Part shown: positions 9,675-18,080 of the stretch, piece after piece | How positions within the stretch are numbered: the first letter of the stretch is position 1 | Layout: every line of letters starts with the position of its first letter | Assembly (NCBI GenBank): GCA_963753245.1 | Contig: CAVWBK010000002.1 | Coordinates: 124,001-188,000 of the forward strand | Source of the DNA: VRUE01 sp963753245 | Lineage (GTDB): Bacteria; Actinomycetota; Thermoleophilia; Solirubrobacterales; 70-9 | Direction: 5' to 3' | Length of the DNA stretch: 64,000 nucleotides | Notes under the pieces: generated by a model | What the model was told of the DNA's origin: nothing | What the model saw: only the letters and a program-made list of their open reading frames with translations | Databases searched by the model: none | Translations under genes and position numbers: made by a program

Positions 9675-10292
9675 TCAGCTTTCCTTTAGCACCGAGTACC
9701 AGATCCGCTCGGCGACCCTGACCAGGACGTCACCGGTACGCGCCAGGCGGCGATAGAGCTCGCGGCGGGCGGCGACCTCGCGCAGGTCCTCGACCTCGAC
9801 CAGGGCAGACATCGCCGCCCGGTAGGTGTGTTGGAGGTGGCGCTGGTCCTTGACCGCGGCGTCGGCCTCGGCGGTCGCCGCCTCGCGATCATCTGCGGCG
9901 AAGCGGCTGAGGGCCGCGGCCAATCGCCTTGTGCCGCTGGCCAGCTCGGCGGCCATCTCGGCGGTGGCGGCATCAGGTGTGCTTTGCATCGCCTCGGCCT
10001 CCGCGACGATGTTCTTGGCGGCGTCAAGGATCTCATCGAGACCGCTGGAGAGCTCAAAGATGTCCTCGGGCTCAAGCGGGGTGGAGAAGGCGACGGTGAG
10101 GGCCGCGCGCAGCTCGCGCTTTTGCGTATCGGCTCGGTGCTCGAGCCCTCGCAGGCGATCGCCGGCCGCGGCCTCGCCGCGCGCCCAGGCGACCAGGGCA
10201 TCGACTCCCTGCACGGTACTCGCGGCCTGCTCGCCGAGCATCCCGAGCACGTCGGCGGCCTGCGGCAAGAACCAATTCCTCCTGAGCTTCAA
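9675..10292 (-). CDS. DUF47 (PhoU-like) phosphate transport accessory protein
   Basis: The protein has 205 residues, cytoplasmic and all-helical, with the DUF47 pattern of a helical bundle: RNWFLPQAADVLGMLGEQA at the N-terminus, then GLEHRADTQKRELRAALTVAF and PEDIFELSSGLDEILDAAKN, the acidic metal-binding helices of the PhoU superfamily. DUF47 proteins are regulators paired with PiT permeases. I chose TTG 10292: it overlaps the PiT stop in TTGA and has GGAGG 6 bases upstream, so the two genes form a coupled operon. The frame remains open far upstream inside PiT, but that part is antisense-like low-complexity sequence. Confidence 0.87.
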   Translation of the reverse strand: MKLRRNWFLPQAADVLGMLGEQAASTVQGVDALVAWARGEAAAGDRLRGLEHRADTQKRELRAALTVAFSTPLEPEDIFELSSGLDEILDAAKNIVAEAEAMQSTPDAATAEMAAELASGTRRLAAALSRFAADDREAATAEADAAVKDQRHLQHTYRAAMSALVEVEDLREVAARRELYRRLARTGDVLVRVAERIWYSVLKES

Positions 10293-11305
10293 ATCGCCCT
10301 CCAGATGATCAGCATTATCGCCCCCAGCACCGCCGAGCCGGGCAGCGTCAAGAGCCAGGCAAAGCCGATCGAGCGAACCACCCGCCAGCGGACGTGGTGC
10401 CAGCGGCGTCGGCCGCCACCGACCCCGACCACCGAGGAGGCGACCACCTGGGTGGTGCTGACCGGCGCGCCGAGGTAGGTGGCGGGCAGGATCACGGCGC
10501 TCGAGGCACTCTGGCTGGCAAACCCGTCGATCGGCGCGAGGTGAAAGATGCGACGCCCGATCGTGCGGATGATCCGCCAGCCGCCCATCGCGGTTCCCAG
10601 GGTCAGCGCGGCTCCGCAGGCGAATTTGACCCAGATCGGCACCGAGAGCGTGCTCAAGTGGCCGCTGGCGAGCAGCAGCGCGGCGATTACCCCCATCGCC
10701 TTCTGGGCGTCGTTTGCGCCATGGCCGAAGGAGAGGGCCGCCGACATCACCCACTCAGCGGCGCGGATCGGGCCTCTCACGCGGCGGGTCGCGCGGCCCA
10801 GCAGGCGGGCGTTCAGACGGGAAAAAAGGAAGCCGAAGGCGAGGCCCAGCACCGGGGAGACGGCGAGTGCGACCAGCACGCCGAGGACCCCGACCGGTTT
10901 CCAGCCCTCCATCCCGCCCCACCGGATCGCGTGAATTCCGGCCTCTGAGAAGGCCGAGCCGACGAGCCCGCCGACCAGGGCGTGGGCCGAGCTCGAGGGC
11001 AGCCCCCGCCACCAGGTCAGCAGGTTCCAGAGGGTCGCAGCGAGGACCCCGGCGCCGATCACCTCGACGGCTTCAGCCGCTCCGACAGTGACGATGCCGG
11101 CAATCGTGTCGGCGACCGCGCTGCCGATCAGGAGCGCACCGAGCATGTTGAAGACGGCGGCGAGGGCGATCGCCTGGCCCGGTCGGGCGCCACGGGTCGC
11201 GACCAGGGTGGCGATCGCGTTGGCGGCATCGTGGAACCCGTTGGTCAGCGCGAAGGCGATTGAGAAGGCGATCGCGAGCCCGAGTTCCACGGCGCAATCA
11301 TCCAC
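10289..11305 (-). CDS. Low-affinity inorganic phosphate transporter, PiT family
   Basis: The product is a 338-residue membrane protein with about ten helices. The duplicated PiT signatures are present: ALTNGFHDAANAIATLVATR near residue 20 and SFGHGANDAQKAMGVIAALL near residue 205, each with the Asp/Asn needed for metal-phosphate:H+ symport. The central loop is shorter than in E. coli PitA, as usual for actinobacterial forms. It is first in a two-gene operon with the DUF47 regulator (4-base overlap). A UspA gene lies just upstream on the same strand and could be co-transcribed, since the gap is only about 40 bases. Confidence 0.93.
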   Translation of the reverse strand: MDDCAVELGLAIAFSIAFALTNGFHDAANAIATLVATRGARPGQAIALAAVFNMLGALLIGSAVADTIAGIVTVGAAEAVEVIGAGVLAATLWNLLTWWRGLPSSSAHALVGGLVGSAFSEAGIHAIRWGGMEGWKPVGVLGVLVALAVSPVLGLAFGFLFSRLNARLLGRATRRVRGPIRAAEWVMSAALSFGHGANDAQKAMGVIAALLLASGHLSTLSVPIWVKFACGAALTLGTAMGGWRIIRTIGRRIFHLAPIDGFASQSASSAVILPATYLGAPVSTTQVVASSVVGVGGGRRRWHHVRWRVVRSIGFAWLLTLPGSAVLGAIMLIIWRAI

Positions 11306-11344
11306 CCCAGCGGCGGGCCGGGAGCGGACGGGGTGCGGTCCCGA

Positions 11345-11815
11345 TCAGGGCTTCGCGTGGACGATCAGCACGCTGCGCTCGCAGTGCTGGGCGACCGCGG
11401 TCGCGACGCTGCCCAACAGCACGTAGCTGAGCCCCGAACGGCCGTGGGAGCCGATCACCACCAGACCGGCGTCGAGCTCCTGGGCGACCTCGACGATCGT
11501 GCGCCAGATCGGAACCCCGACCTCGACCAATGACTTCGCGCTCAGACCGGCCGCCCGGGCAAGCTCGACGCCCTCCTCGGCCACCGCGCCGGCGCCTTCC
11601 TTGGTCTCGGCTGAGATCGCCTCAAAGGCGTCCTGGTTGACCGATACCCCGCGCAGGCCCAGGAAAGGGATCGCTTCCAGCGGCTCACAGACCGAGAGGA
11701 CGATCACCTCCCGGGTCGGCCCGAGTTGGCCGGCGACCTCTGCGATCGCGGCCTTGGCGAACTCCGATCCGTCATAACAGATCAGCACCGGGCGCTTGTC
11801 GAGTTGGGGGGGCAT
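11345..11815 (-). CDS. Universal stress protein, UspA family
   Basis: The 156-residue cytoplasmic protein has the Usp alpha/beta fold. The N-terminal strand PVLICYDGSEFAKAAIAE supplies the conserved DGS, and the C-terminal ATP-binding signature is GSHGRSGLSYVLLGSVATAV, matching the G-x2-G-x9-G-(S/T) pattern of ATP-binding Usp proteins. The final strand RSVLIVHAKP is typical. It is in the same orientation as, and about 40 bases upstream of, the PiT gene, which suggests a stress-linked phosphate uptake unit. It is divergent from the RibD-like reductase, whose start lies 29 bases away. Confidence 0.92.
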   Translation of the reverse strand: MPPQLDKRPVLICYDGSEFAKAAIAEVAGQLGPTREVIVLSVCEPLEAIPFLGLRGVSVNQDAFEAISAETKEGAGAVAEEGVELARAAGLSAKSLVEVGVPIWRTIVEVAQELDAGLVVIGSHGRSGLSYVLLGSVATAVAQHCERSVLIVHAKP

Positions 11816-11844
11816 GGTGATCGGCTCGCGCGGGTAAGACTAGC

Positions 11845-12453
11845 GTGATGGCGGTTGACCAAAATGCCCGGCGCCGGCAGGGGATCGGCCCAATCGCAAA
11901 GCTGACCTACTCGGCGATTGCCTCACTCGATGGCTACGTCGCCGATCGAGAGGGGAACTTCGAGTGGGCGGCACCCGAGGAGGAGCTGCACGGCTTCATC
12001 AATGAGCTCGAGCGCGGCGTCGGTACCTACCTCTACGGACGCCGGATGTACGAGACGATGGTCTTCTGGGAGACGGTCGAGACCGGCCCCGAGCGCCCGG
12101 AGGTGGGGCGCGATTTCGCCCGGATCTGGCGGGCCGCCGAGAAGGTCGTCTACTCGAGGACGCTGGATTCGGCCACCAGCGCCCGCACGCGGATTGAGCC
12201 GGAATTTGATCCCGCCGCGGTGCGGGCGATGAAGGCTGCGGCGCAGGGTGAGATCAGCGTCGGGGGGGCCGAGCTCGCCGGCCAGGCGCTGGCGGCCGGC
12301 CTCGTGGATGAGTGCCACCTGTTTGTGGTCCCCGTGGTGATCGGCGCTGGCACCCGCTGGCTCCCCGATGGCCTCGGCTTCAGCCTCGATCTGCTCAGCG
12401 CGCGCCGCTTTCCCAGGGGCGTGGTTCATCTCCACTACGCCCTGCGAGCCTGA
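11845..12453 (+). CDS. Dihydrofolate reductase-family protein (RibD C-terminal domain-like)
   Basis: The protein has up to 202 residues. The pattern of RibD_C/DHFR-like NADPH reductases is visible: KLTYSAIASLDGYVADREGN at the N-terminus, a central TYLYGRRMYETMVFWE (the YGRxMYE motif), and EISVGGAELAGQALAAGLVD followed by VPVVIGAGTRWLP near the C-terminus. These proteins use NAD(P)H; many are of unknown substrate, while RibD acts in riboflavin synthesis. No rib gene is nearby, so a stand-alone reductase is more likely. GTG 11845 and ATG 11848 are both possible starts. The residues before KLTYSAIAS are not conserved in the family. Confidence 0.88.
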   Translation: MMAVDQNARRRQGIGPIAKLTYSAIASLDGYVADREGNFEWAAPEEELHGFINELERGVGTYLYGRRMYETMVFWETVETGPERPEVGRDFARIWRAAEKVVYSRTLDSATSARTRIEPEFDPAAVRAMKAAAQGEISVGGAELAGQALAAGLVDECHLFVVPVVIGAGTRWLPDGLGFSLDLLSARRFPRGVVHLHYALRA

Positions 12454-12495
12454 GCGGTGTTGCGGCCCGGAGGCCCCAGGGATTATGGTCGGCCA

Positions 12496-12786
12496 ATGGC
12501 GGTCAAACTCCACCGCTGCCCGCTGATGTGGGTGAAGATCGACAATCACCCCTGTTGGCGGGTTCAGAAGGCACTCGATGAGCAGGGGATCGAGTACGAG
12601 CTGGTCAAGGGACCGCTGCGCGCGGGCCAGCGCGAGGACCTCGAGAGCCTCTCCGGGCAGCGAAAGTACCCGGTGATCGAGTTCGAGGATGGCAGCGTCT
12701 ATCGCGCCGAGTCCAGGAACATGGTGACGCGGATCCACGCCGGCGAGCTGCTCGATCGGCCCAGCGCGCCCGGACCCTCGACCTAG
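12496..12786 (+). CDS. Glutathione S-transferase N-terminal (thioredoxin-fold) domain protein
   Basis: This 96-residue protein covers only the thioredoxin-like domain: VKLHRCPLMWVKIDNHPCWR at the N-terminus with a Cys-Pro and a second Cys ten residues on, VQKALDEQGIEYELV as the first helix and second strand, and the cis-Pro motif KYPVIEFEDGSVYRAES. That is the glutaredoxin/GST N-terminal pattern with no C-terminal helical domain, so it acts as a small redox or binding protein rather than a full GST. ATG 12496 is preferred over an upstream GTG/TTG because family homology starts there. It lies 42 bases after the reductase gene on the same strand. Confidence 0.82.
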   Translation: MAVKLHRCPLMWVKIDNHPCWRVQKALDEQGIEYELVKGPLRAGQREDLESLSGQRKYPVIEFEDGSVYRAESRNMVTRIHAGELLDRPSAPGPST

Positions 12787-12800
12787 CGACGGTCTCGAGA

Positions 12801-12871
12801 AGCGGCGGACGAGAATTGAACTCGCATCATTAGCTTGGAAGGCTAAGGCTCTACCATTGAGCTACCGCCGC
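12801..12871 (-). tRNA. tRNA-Gly (anticodon TCC)
   Basis: The minus strand folds as a complete cloverleaf: acceptor GCGGCGG pairs with CCGCCGC, the D arm is GCTCAATGGTAGAGC, the anticodon stem TTAGC/GCTAA encloses loop CTTCCAA with anticodon TCC, and the T arm GCGAG-TTCAATT-CTCGT is intact. The discriminator base is T. The 71-base length fits tRNA-Gly. It lies between convergent and divergent genes on its own. Confidence 0.95.
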
Positions 12872-13027
12872 GCAGAAGCGCCCTAACCGTACCCAGTCGG
12901 TGCCGCTCCTACTCAGCGGTGGGTCCGACGTAGAGTCCCCGCCGACGATGGCCAGCCTCGACCAGATCGACGGGCTCGGGCGCCGGCGCCCTGCGCACTC
13001 AGGCGCCGGGCGCCTCGCCCGCTGAGC

Positions 13028-13783
13028 ATGGGGATCGGCGAGATTCTTGCGATCGCGGCCGCCGGGCTGGCGGCCGGAGCGGTCAACACGGTGGTCGGCA
13101 GCGGCACGCTGATCACCTTTCCGGTCCTCCTCGCCTTCGGTTACGCGCCGGTCACCGCCAACGTCTCCAACACCATCGGGCTGGTGCCCGGCTCGGTCTC
13201 CGGTGCGGTTGGCTATCGCGCCGAGCTCGGCGGCCAGCGCCGCCGAGCGCTGCGGCTCGGAACCTGCTCGGTACTCGGTGGCATCAGCGGGGCCGTCGCC
13301 CTGCTCCTGTTGCCGGCCTCTGCCTTCAAGGCGATCGTCCCGGTCTTCATCGCGATCGCCCTGGTCCTCGTCGTCGCGCAGCCGCGCCTAAACACCTGGC
13401 TCGAACGACGCAGCGGCGGCCGCGGGCAAGAGCACGGCCCGCTGGTCGCGATCTCGGTCTTTGCGACCGGCGTCTACGGCGGCTACTTCGGCGCCGCCCA
13501 GGGGATCCTCCTGCTCGGCATCCTCGGCGTCGCGTTGCCCCAGGACCTGCACCGCACCAACGCGCTAAAGAACGTGCTCGCCGGGCTCGTCAACGCCGTC
13601 GCCGGCCTCTATTTCGCCCTCGTCGCCCATATCGCCTGGGGGCCGGCGCTGTTGATCGCCGCTGGCTCGATTCTCGGCGCCCAGCTCGGGGCGCGCTACG
13701 GGCGGCGCCTGCCCCCGCGGGTACTGCGGACCCTGATCGTGATCGTCGGTGCGACCGCAATCGTGCGCCTGCTGGCTGGCTGA
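13028..13783 (+). CDS. TSUP-family transporter (TauE/SafE-like)
   Basis: The 251-residue integral membrane protein has about eight helices in two repeats. The first repeat shows the TSUP motif AAGAVNTVVGSGTLITFPVL followed by GYAPVTANVSNTIGLVPGS; the second shows GVYGGYFGAAQGILLLGILG and LHRTNALKNVLAGLVNAVAG. These proteins export sulfite, sulfonates or other organic acids; the substrate here is not determinable. The ATG at 13028 begins directly with a helix. It is monocistronic, about 80 bases before a YCII gene that has its own strong ribosome binding site. Confidence 0.9.
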   Translation: MGIGEILAIAAAGLAAGAVNTVVGSGTLITFPVLLAFGYAPVTANVSNTIGLVPGSVSGAVGYRAELGGQRRRALRLGTCSVLGGISGAVALLLLPASAFKAIVPVFIAIALVLVVAQPRLNTWLERRSGGRGQEHGPLVAISVFATGVYGGYFGAAQGILLLGILGVALPQDLHRTNALKNVLAGLVNAVAGLYFALVAHIAWGPALLIAAGSILGAQLGARYGRRLPPRVLRTLIVIVGATAIVRLLAG

Positions 13784-13863
13784 GCTTGGATTTTGTGCGT
13801 GTGTCCTCTTCGGCGCTGGTTGTTCGTCTGCAGAGCGAGACAATCCAGCAAGGAGGTTGCGAA

Positions 13864-14220
13864 ATGAAATACATGCTGTTGATCAACCAGGGAACCACTC
13901 CGCTGCCGGGCACGCCGCAATGGGATGCGCTCTCCGCGGAGGAGCAGGGCGCCGTCTTCGCCGACTACCAGGCGATCAACGAGAACCCGAGCGTCACCCC
14001 CGGCGAGCGGATGCAGGGGCCTGAGGCGGCGACGACCGTTCGCGTCAAGGACGCCGAGACGCTGGTCACCGATGGCCCCTTCGTTGAGACCAAGGAGGCA
14101 CTGGGCGGCTATTTGTTCCTCGAGGCCGATGACCTCGACGCCGCGATTGAGGTCGCCGCCCGGATTCCCGCCGCGCGCATGGGTGGTGCGATCGAGGTGC
14201 GCCCGCTGGTCGGGGGTTAG
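13864..14220 (+). CDS. YCII-related (DGPF) domain protein
   Basis: This 118-residue protein has the dimeric alpha/beta-barrel fold. MKYMLLINQG begins it, and the DGPF-type motif LVTDGPFVETKEALGGYLF is near residue 72, followed by DLDAAIEVAARIPAARMGGAIEVRP. Such proteins accompany ECF42-type sigma factors in actinobacteria and are thought to be part of the same regulatory unit; their reaction is unknown. The start is certain: AAGGAGG lies 7 bases before ATG 13864. The next gene, an ECF sigma factor, follows immediately on the same strand, so the two are an operon. Confidence 0.92.
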   Translation: MKYMLLINQGTTPLPGTPQWDALSAEEQGAVFADYQAINENPSVTPGERMQGPEAATTVRVKDAETLVTDGPFVETKEALGGYLFLEADDLDAAIEVAARIPAARMGGAIEVRPLVGG

Positions 14221-14258
14221 CGATTCTCGAGCGCGACTTTCGTCAGCGCTGGGGGCGG

Positions 14259-15407
14259 GTGCTCGCCTCCCTGATCGGCTTCCTCGGCGACTTTGAGCTC
14301 GCCGAGGAAGCCGCCGCGGAGGCCTTTGCGGCGGCCGCGAGGCGCTGGCCCGAGCAGGGCGAGCCCGACAACCCGATCGCCTGGTTGGTGGCGACCGGGC
14401 GAAACCGGGCGATCGATCGGATCCGCCGCGATCGCACCCTGGCTGAGAAGACCAAGCTGCTCGCGGTGGGGGAAAGGAGCGCTGAGGAGACGATGGAGGC
14501 GAGCAGGATTCCCGACGAGCGGCTCGAGTTGATCTTCACCTGCGCTCACCCTGCGCTCTCCAGCGAGGCTCAGGTCGCGCTCATCCTGCGCGCCCTGGGC
14601 GGGCTGAGCAGCGCCGAGATCGCCCGCGCTTTTCTGGTACCCGAGGCGACGATGGCCAAGCGTCTGGTGCGGGCGAGGGCCAAGATCCGTGACGCTGGTA
14701 TCCCCTTTCGCGTGCCTCCCGATCACCTCATGCCAGATCGCCTCAGCGAGGTCCTCGCGGTCCTCTACCTGATCTTCAACGAGGGTTATGGCGGTCGCGG
14801 GGAGCTCGCCACGGAGGCGATCGGGCTGGGGCGGGCACTGGCGGAGCTGATGCCCGACGAGCCCGAGGTGCACGCCCTGCTCGCGCTGATGCTGATCCAC
14901 GAGGCGCGCCGCGAGGCTCGTTTCCGTGATGGCACTCTTGTCCTACTGGGTGACCAGGACCGTTCGCTGTGGGATCGCGACAAGCTCACCGCCGGCAGAT
15001 TGGCGCTGCAGCGCTCGCGGGCGCTCGGTGCTCGGGGGCCCTACGCGCTGCAGGCGAAGATCGCCGCCCTGCATACCGAGCCGGAGCCCGACTGGGCCCA
15101 GATCGCCGCCCTCTATGCGCAGTTGGCGCGCCTCAGCGGCTCACCGGTGGTCGAGCTGAATCGCGCCGTCGCGATCGCCGAAGCGGGCGAGGTGGGCGAT
15201 GCTCTGGCGTTACTCGAGGTGCTCGAGCTCGACGGATATCACTACCTGCACGCGACCCGAGCTGAGTTATTGAGCCGCCTCGGTCGCCGGGAGGAGGCGG
15301 AGGGCGCCTATCGGCGGGCGCTGGAGCTGGTCCACTCAGAGCCCGAGCGTGAGTTCCTCCAGGGCCGTTTGACCGAGCTCAACCCAGCTGCCGATCCGCA
15401 TTCCTGA
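14259..15407 (+). CDS. ECF-type RNA polymerase sigma factor, ECF42 group
   Basis: The protein has at least 382 residues. Region 2 is at the N-terminus (LIGFLGDFELAEEAAAEAFA, then NPIAWLVATGRNRAIDRIRR), region 4 follows near residues 90-145 (LIFTCAHPALSSEAQVALIL, IARAFLVPEATMAKRLVRA), and then a long helical TPR-like C-terminal domain of about 200 residues, the hallmark of ECF42 factors. Such factors lack a classical anti-sigma gene and are paired with YCII/DGPF proteins, as here. GTG 14259 is the first usable start, but family homology (LERDFRQRWGR) continues 12 codons upstream without ATG, GTG or TTG. The true start may be a rare codon such as ATT 14223, just after the YCII stop. Confidence 0.88.
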   Translation: MLASLIGFLGDFELAEEAAAEAFAAAARRWPEQGEPDNPIAWLVATGRNRAIDRIRRDRTLAEKTKLLAVGERSAEETMEASRIPDERLELIFTCAHPALSSEAQVALILRALGGLSSAEIARAFLVPEATMAKRLVRARAKIRDAGIPFRVPPDHLMPDRLSEVLAVLYLIFNEGYGGRGELATEAIGLGRALAELMPDEPEVHALLALMLIHEARREARFRDGTLVLLGDQDRSLWDRDKLTAGRLALQRSRALGARGPYALQAKIAALHTEPEPDWAQIAALYAQLARLSGSPVVELNRAVAIAEAGEVGDALALLEVLELDGYHYLHATRAELLSRLGRREEAEGAYRRALELVHSEPEREFLQGRLTELNPAADPHS

Positions 15408-15444
15408 GCGGCGGGTCGGTGGTCCTTGGGCCCAATGGGGTGGC

Positions 15445-16791
15445 TCAGCGGTGGTGGATCACGCGAAAGCTGCTGGTCGCCGGGGTCGGATCGGTGACCC
15501 CGGCGCTCACGGCCCGCACCGAGAAGGTGTACTTGGCGGGCCTTAGCTTGTAGGTCTTCGGCGACTTGCAGGCTCTGAACTTGGATTTGGCAGGTTTCTT
15601 GCCTTTCCTCGCCCGGCTCAGCGCGCATTCAAAAGTGGCCCCAGCGCTGCTGGCGCTGAAACGGAAGGAGACCTTGGCGAACTTGCCCTTTGCCTTGACC
15701 GTCTTCTTCGGTCCCTTGGCGATCGTCGTCTGGGGAGGGCTGGTCGGGTGACTGATTGCTTCGACCGGTGGTTCGAGGCCGCTGATCCGGACGATTTCGT
15801 ATTCGGCGGTTTCCGCGTGTTCGATGGTCACCCAGATCGTGTTGTTGGGGCCAGCGGCGATCTGACGCGGCGTGAAGCCGTCTGGGAGACCACCGAGGTA
15901 GGTTGCTTCTCCGGTCGCAGTCAGCCGCTCGACACCCACGTTTGTCGGTGTCGAGCCGGAGAGGGCTATCCAAAACGCGCCGTCAGAGCCGAGGGCGACG
16001 CCGAACGGGTCCCCGTCGCGGGAGAAAGACTGAGCGGGGTTTGGCGGCATCAGTAGGCCGATCTGCTCGGGGGCGGCTCCCGGCTGGGAGAACCCGATCA
16101 GGCCGCTGGGGCTGCCCGCCACGCCCTGCGACGCCCCTTCGGCGATCGCTCCTTTGACGTAGCCGATCGGATATTCCTTCTCGACACCCGCGGTGGTCAT
16201 CGTCACGATCCGCGGTTTGCCGGCGTCGGCGATGACCAGCTGCGAGCCGGTCACATCGATGTCGCGGGGGCTCAGCCCCGCGACCGGGTACTCGTTTTCT
16301 TTTTCGCTTCCCGGTTCGGAGGGCTTGAGATGGATGACCTTTTCTTCGGAGGCGATCCACAGCTGCCCATCGGGCCCGGCGACGATCGGATTGTTGCCGC
16401 CGATCTCGTTGTTGGCGAAGGCTTCGCTCGTTTTGGTTGGATCAGAGGGAGAGAAGGAGGCAATTGTGTTGACCGCCGTGACCCAGAGCTTTCCTTCCGG
16501 TCCGACGGCGATGTTTTCGACTCCGCTGATGCCTTTGAGGTCAAATTCGGTGACCGCACCGGCCGGGGTGACGCGGGCGACGTCCTTTTCTTCCCCGGGC
16601 ACTTCTCCGCGGACCGTCACCCAGATGTTGCCGTCAGGGCCGGCGACGAGCTTGTTGTTGGTTCCGGTCGGCGAGGCGAGCGCGAAGTGCCCGTCGACGA
16701 CGGGCACGGCCGAGGCGGTGGCGCAGAGCGCGAGCAGGAAGGCGAACGCCACTGGGAAGACGGCGAGCGTTGCATTGCGCCGAGACATCAC
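15445..16791 (-). CDS. Secreted NHL/Vgb-type beta-propeller with C-terminal Ig-like domain
   Basis: The 448-residue protein starts with a signal peptide (FPVAFAFLLALCATASA). Residues 35-350 are propeller blades with the recurring GPDGxxWVT or GPEGKLWVT motif, as in virginiamycin B lyase-like and SMP-30-like propellers. The last 95 residues form a separate beta domain: a basic linker KGPKKTVKAKGKFAKVSF, then TFECALS with a second Cys in FRACKSPKTYKLRPAKYTFS, then SVRAVSAGVTDPTPATSSF. That domain recurs in other secreted proteins of this window. The propeller probably binds rather than catalyses; the catalytic His and Glu of Vgb could not be placed. The start is GTG 16791 or ATG 16788. Confidence 0.85.
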   Translation of the reverse strand: MMSRRNATLAVFPVAFAFLLALCATASAVPVVDGHFALASPTGTNNKLVAGPDGNIWVTVRGEVPGEEKDVARVTPAGAVTEFDLKGISGVENIAVGPEGKLWVTAVNTIASFSPSDPTKTSEAFANNEIGGNNPIVAGPDGQLWIASEEKVIHLKPSEPGSEKENEYPVAGLSPRDIDVTGSQLVIADAGKPRIVTMTTAGVEKEYPIGYVKGAIAEGASQGVAGSPSGLIGFSQPGAAPEQIGLLMPPNPAQSFSRDGDPFGVALGSDGAFWIALSGSTPTNVGVERLTATGEATYLGGLPDGFTPRQIAAGPNNTIWVTIEHAETAEYEIVRISGLEPPVEAISHPTSPPQTTIAKGPKKTVKAKGKFAKVSFRFSASSAGATFECALSRARKGKKPAKSKFRACKSPKTYKLRPAKYTFSVRAVSAGVTDPTPATSSFRVIHHR

Positions 16792-16883
16792 CGGGCAGTC
16801 TAGGCGAAGTCGGCGCCGGCTTGTTAATCACGCCGATTTGACAGCGCTGCGCGGCTGGGTCAGGGTGGGGACGTGGCGAGCCG

Positions 16884-18068
16884 ATGCACCCTTCCAGCCA
16901 GTCTCAAGAGGTCGCGGCCTCGCGGTCCAGCGGCCACACCGATCGTGTGAGGCCCGCCGTCCCCTTTGCCGATCTGGGCGCCGTGCAGGTCGAGCTCGGA
17001 GCTGAGCTGGAGGCGGCGATCGCCAGGGTGCTTTGCTCCGGGTGCTATCTGCTGGGCCCCGAGCTGGAGGCCTTTGAGCGCGAATTCGCTGCCTTTTGCG
17101 AAACTCGCCACTGCATCGGAGTCGCCAGCGGCATGGGCGCGATAGAGCTGGCCCTGCGCGCCGCCGAAATCGGTTTCGGCGATGAGGTGATCGTCCCCGC
17201 CTATACCTCGATCGCCACCTGGCTGGCGGTGACACGAGCCGGCGCCACCCCGGTTGGGGTCGACGTCGAGGCGGCCAGCTACAACATCGACCCAGAGCTG
17301 ATCACCGCGGCGATCGGCGAGCGCACCGCGGCGATCATCCCCGTCCACCTGCGCGGGGAACCGGCCGATATGGATCCGATCCTCGCGCTCGCTTCAGCCG
17401 CCGATCTGCTCGTCGTCGAGGACGCGGCCCAGGCCCACGGTGCCCGTCACCGGGGCCGGCGGGTCGGGGCGATCGGCGATGTCGGGGCCTTCTCTTTTTA
17501 CCCGACCAAGAATCTCGGCGCGATCGGCGATGGCGGGGCGATCACGACCGACGATGATGAGCTCGCAGAGCGGCTCCGATTGCTTCGTAACTACGGAATG
17601 CGGAACCGCGATGAGATCGAGCACTCTGGCCTCAACTCCCGGCTCGCCGAGATCCAGGCCGCGATCCTCGCTCTCAAGCTCCCCCGCCTCGAGGGCTGGA
17701 ATCGGCGCCGCGCCTCCCTCGCGCAGGCCTACCTCGACACCCTCGTCGAGGTAGGCGAGATCTCCACGCCCGCCGTCGCCAACTGGGCGGAGCCGGTCTG
17801 GCACCTATTCGTCATCGGCCACGAGGACCGCGACGCCGTGCGGGCGCGCCTCGCCGAGGGCGGGATCGAGACCCTGGTCCACTATCCGCTGCTGCCCCAC
17901 CGCAGCGGCGCATATCGCGAGCGTTGGCCGTTGGGAAGCTTCCCGGTGGCCGAGCGGCTCGCCTCCACGGTGCTCAGCCTGCCGCTTCACCCCCAGCTCG
18001 AGCGCAGCAGCGCTGAGCGGGTGCTGGGCGAGCTCCTCGCCGCGAGCGCCGCACCGCGACCGGCATAG
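16884..18068 (+). CDS. DegT/DnrJ/EryC1/StrS sugar aminotransferase
   Basis: The protein has 394 residues and uses pyridoxal phosphate to transaminate a nucleotide-linked keto-sugar. Visible marks are VPFADLGAVQVELGAELEAA at the N-terminus, the substrate loop IVPAYTSIATWLAV, LVVEDAAQAHGARHRGRRVG with the PLP-contacting Asp, and the catalytic Lys in FSFYPTKNLGAIGDGGAITT. The spacing and FYPTKNLGA match the FdtB/QdtB/WecE group. Downstream on the same strand is a GT2 gene; an FdtA-like ketoisomerase and a hexapeptide acyltransferase are close by. The aminotransferase is therefore likely specific for a 3-keto-6-deoxyhexose linked to dTDP. ATG 16884 gives a short, variable N-terminal tail. Confidence 0.92.
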   Translation: MHPSSQSQEVAASRSSGHTDRVRPAVPFADLGAVQVELGAELEAAIARVLCSGCYLLGPELEAFEREFAAFCETRHCIGVASGMGAIELALRAAEIGFGDEVIVPAYTSIATWLAVTRAGATPVGVDVEAASYNIDPELITAAIGERTAAIIPVHLRGEPADMDPILALASAADLLVVEDAAQAHGARHRGRRVGAIGDVGAFSFYPTKNLGAIGDGGAITTDDDELAERLRLLRNYGMRNRDEIEHSGLNSRLAEIQAAILALKLPRLEGWNRRRASLAQAYLDTLVEVGEISTPAVANWAEPVWHLFVIGHEDRDAVRARLAEGGIETLVHYPLLPHRSGAYRERWPLGSFPVAERLASTVLSLPLHPQLERSSAERVLGELLAASAAPRPA

Positions 18069-18080
18069 GATCGGCTGAAC

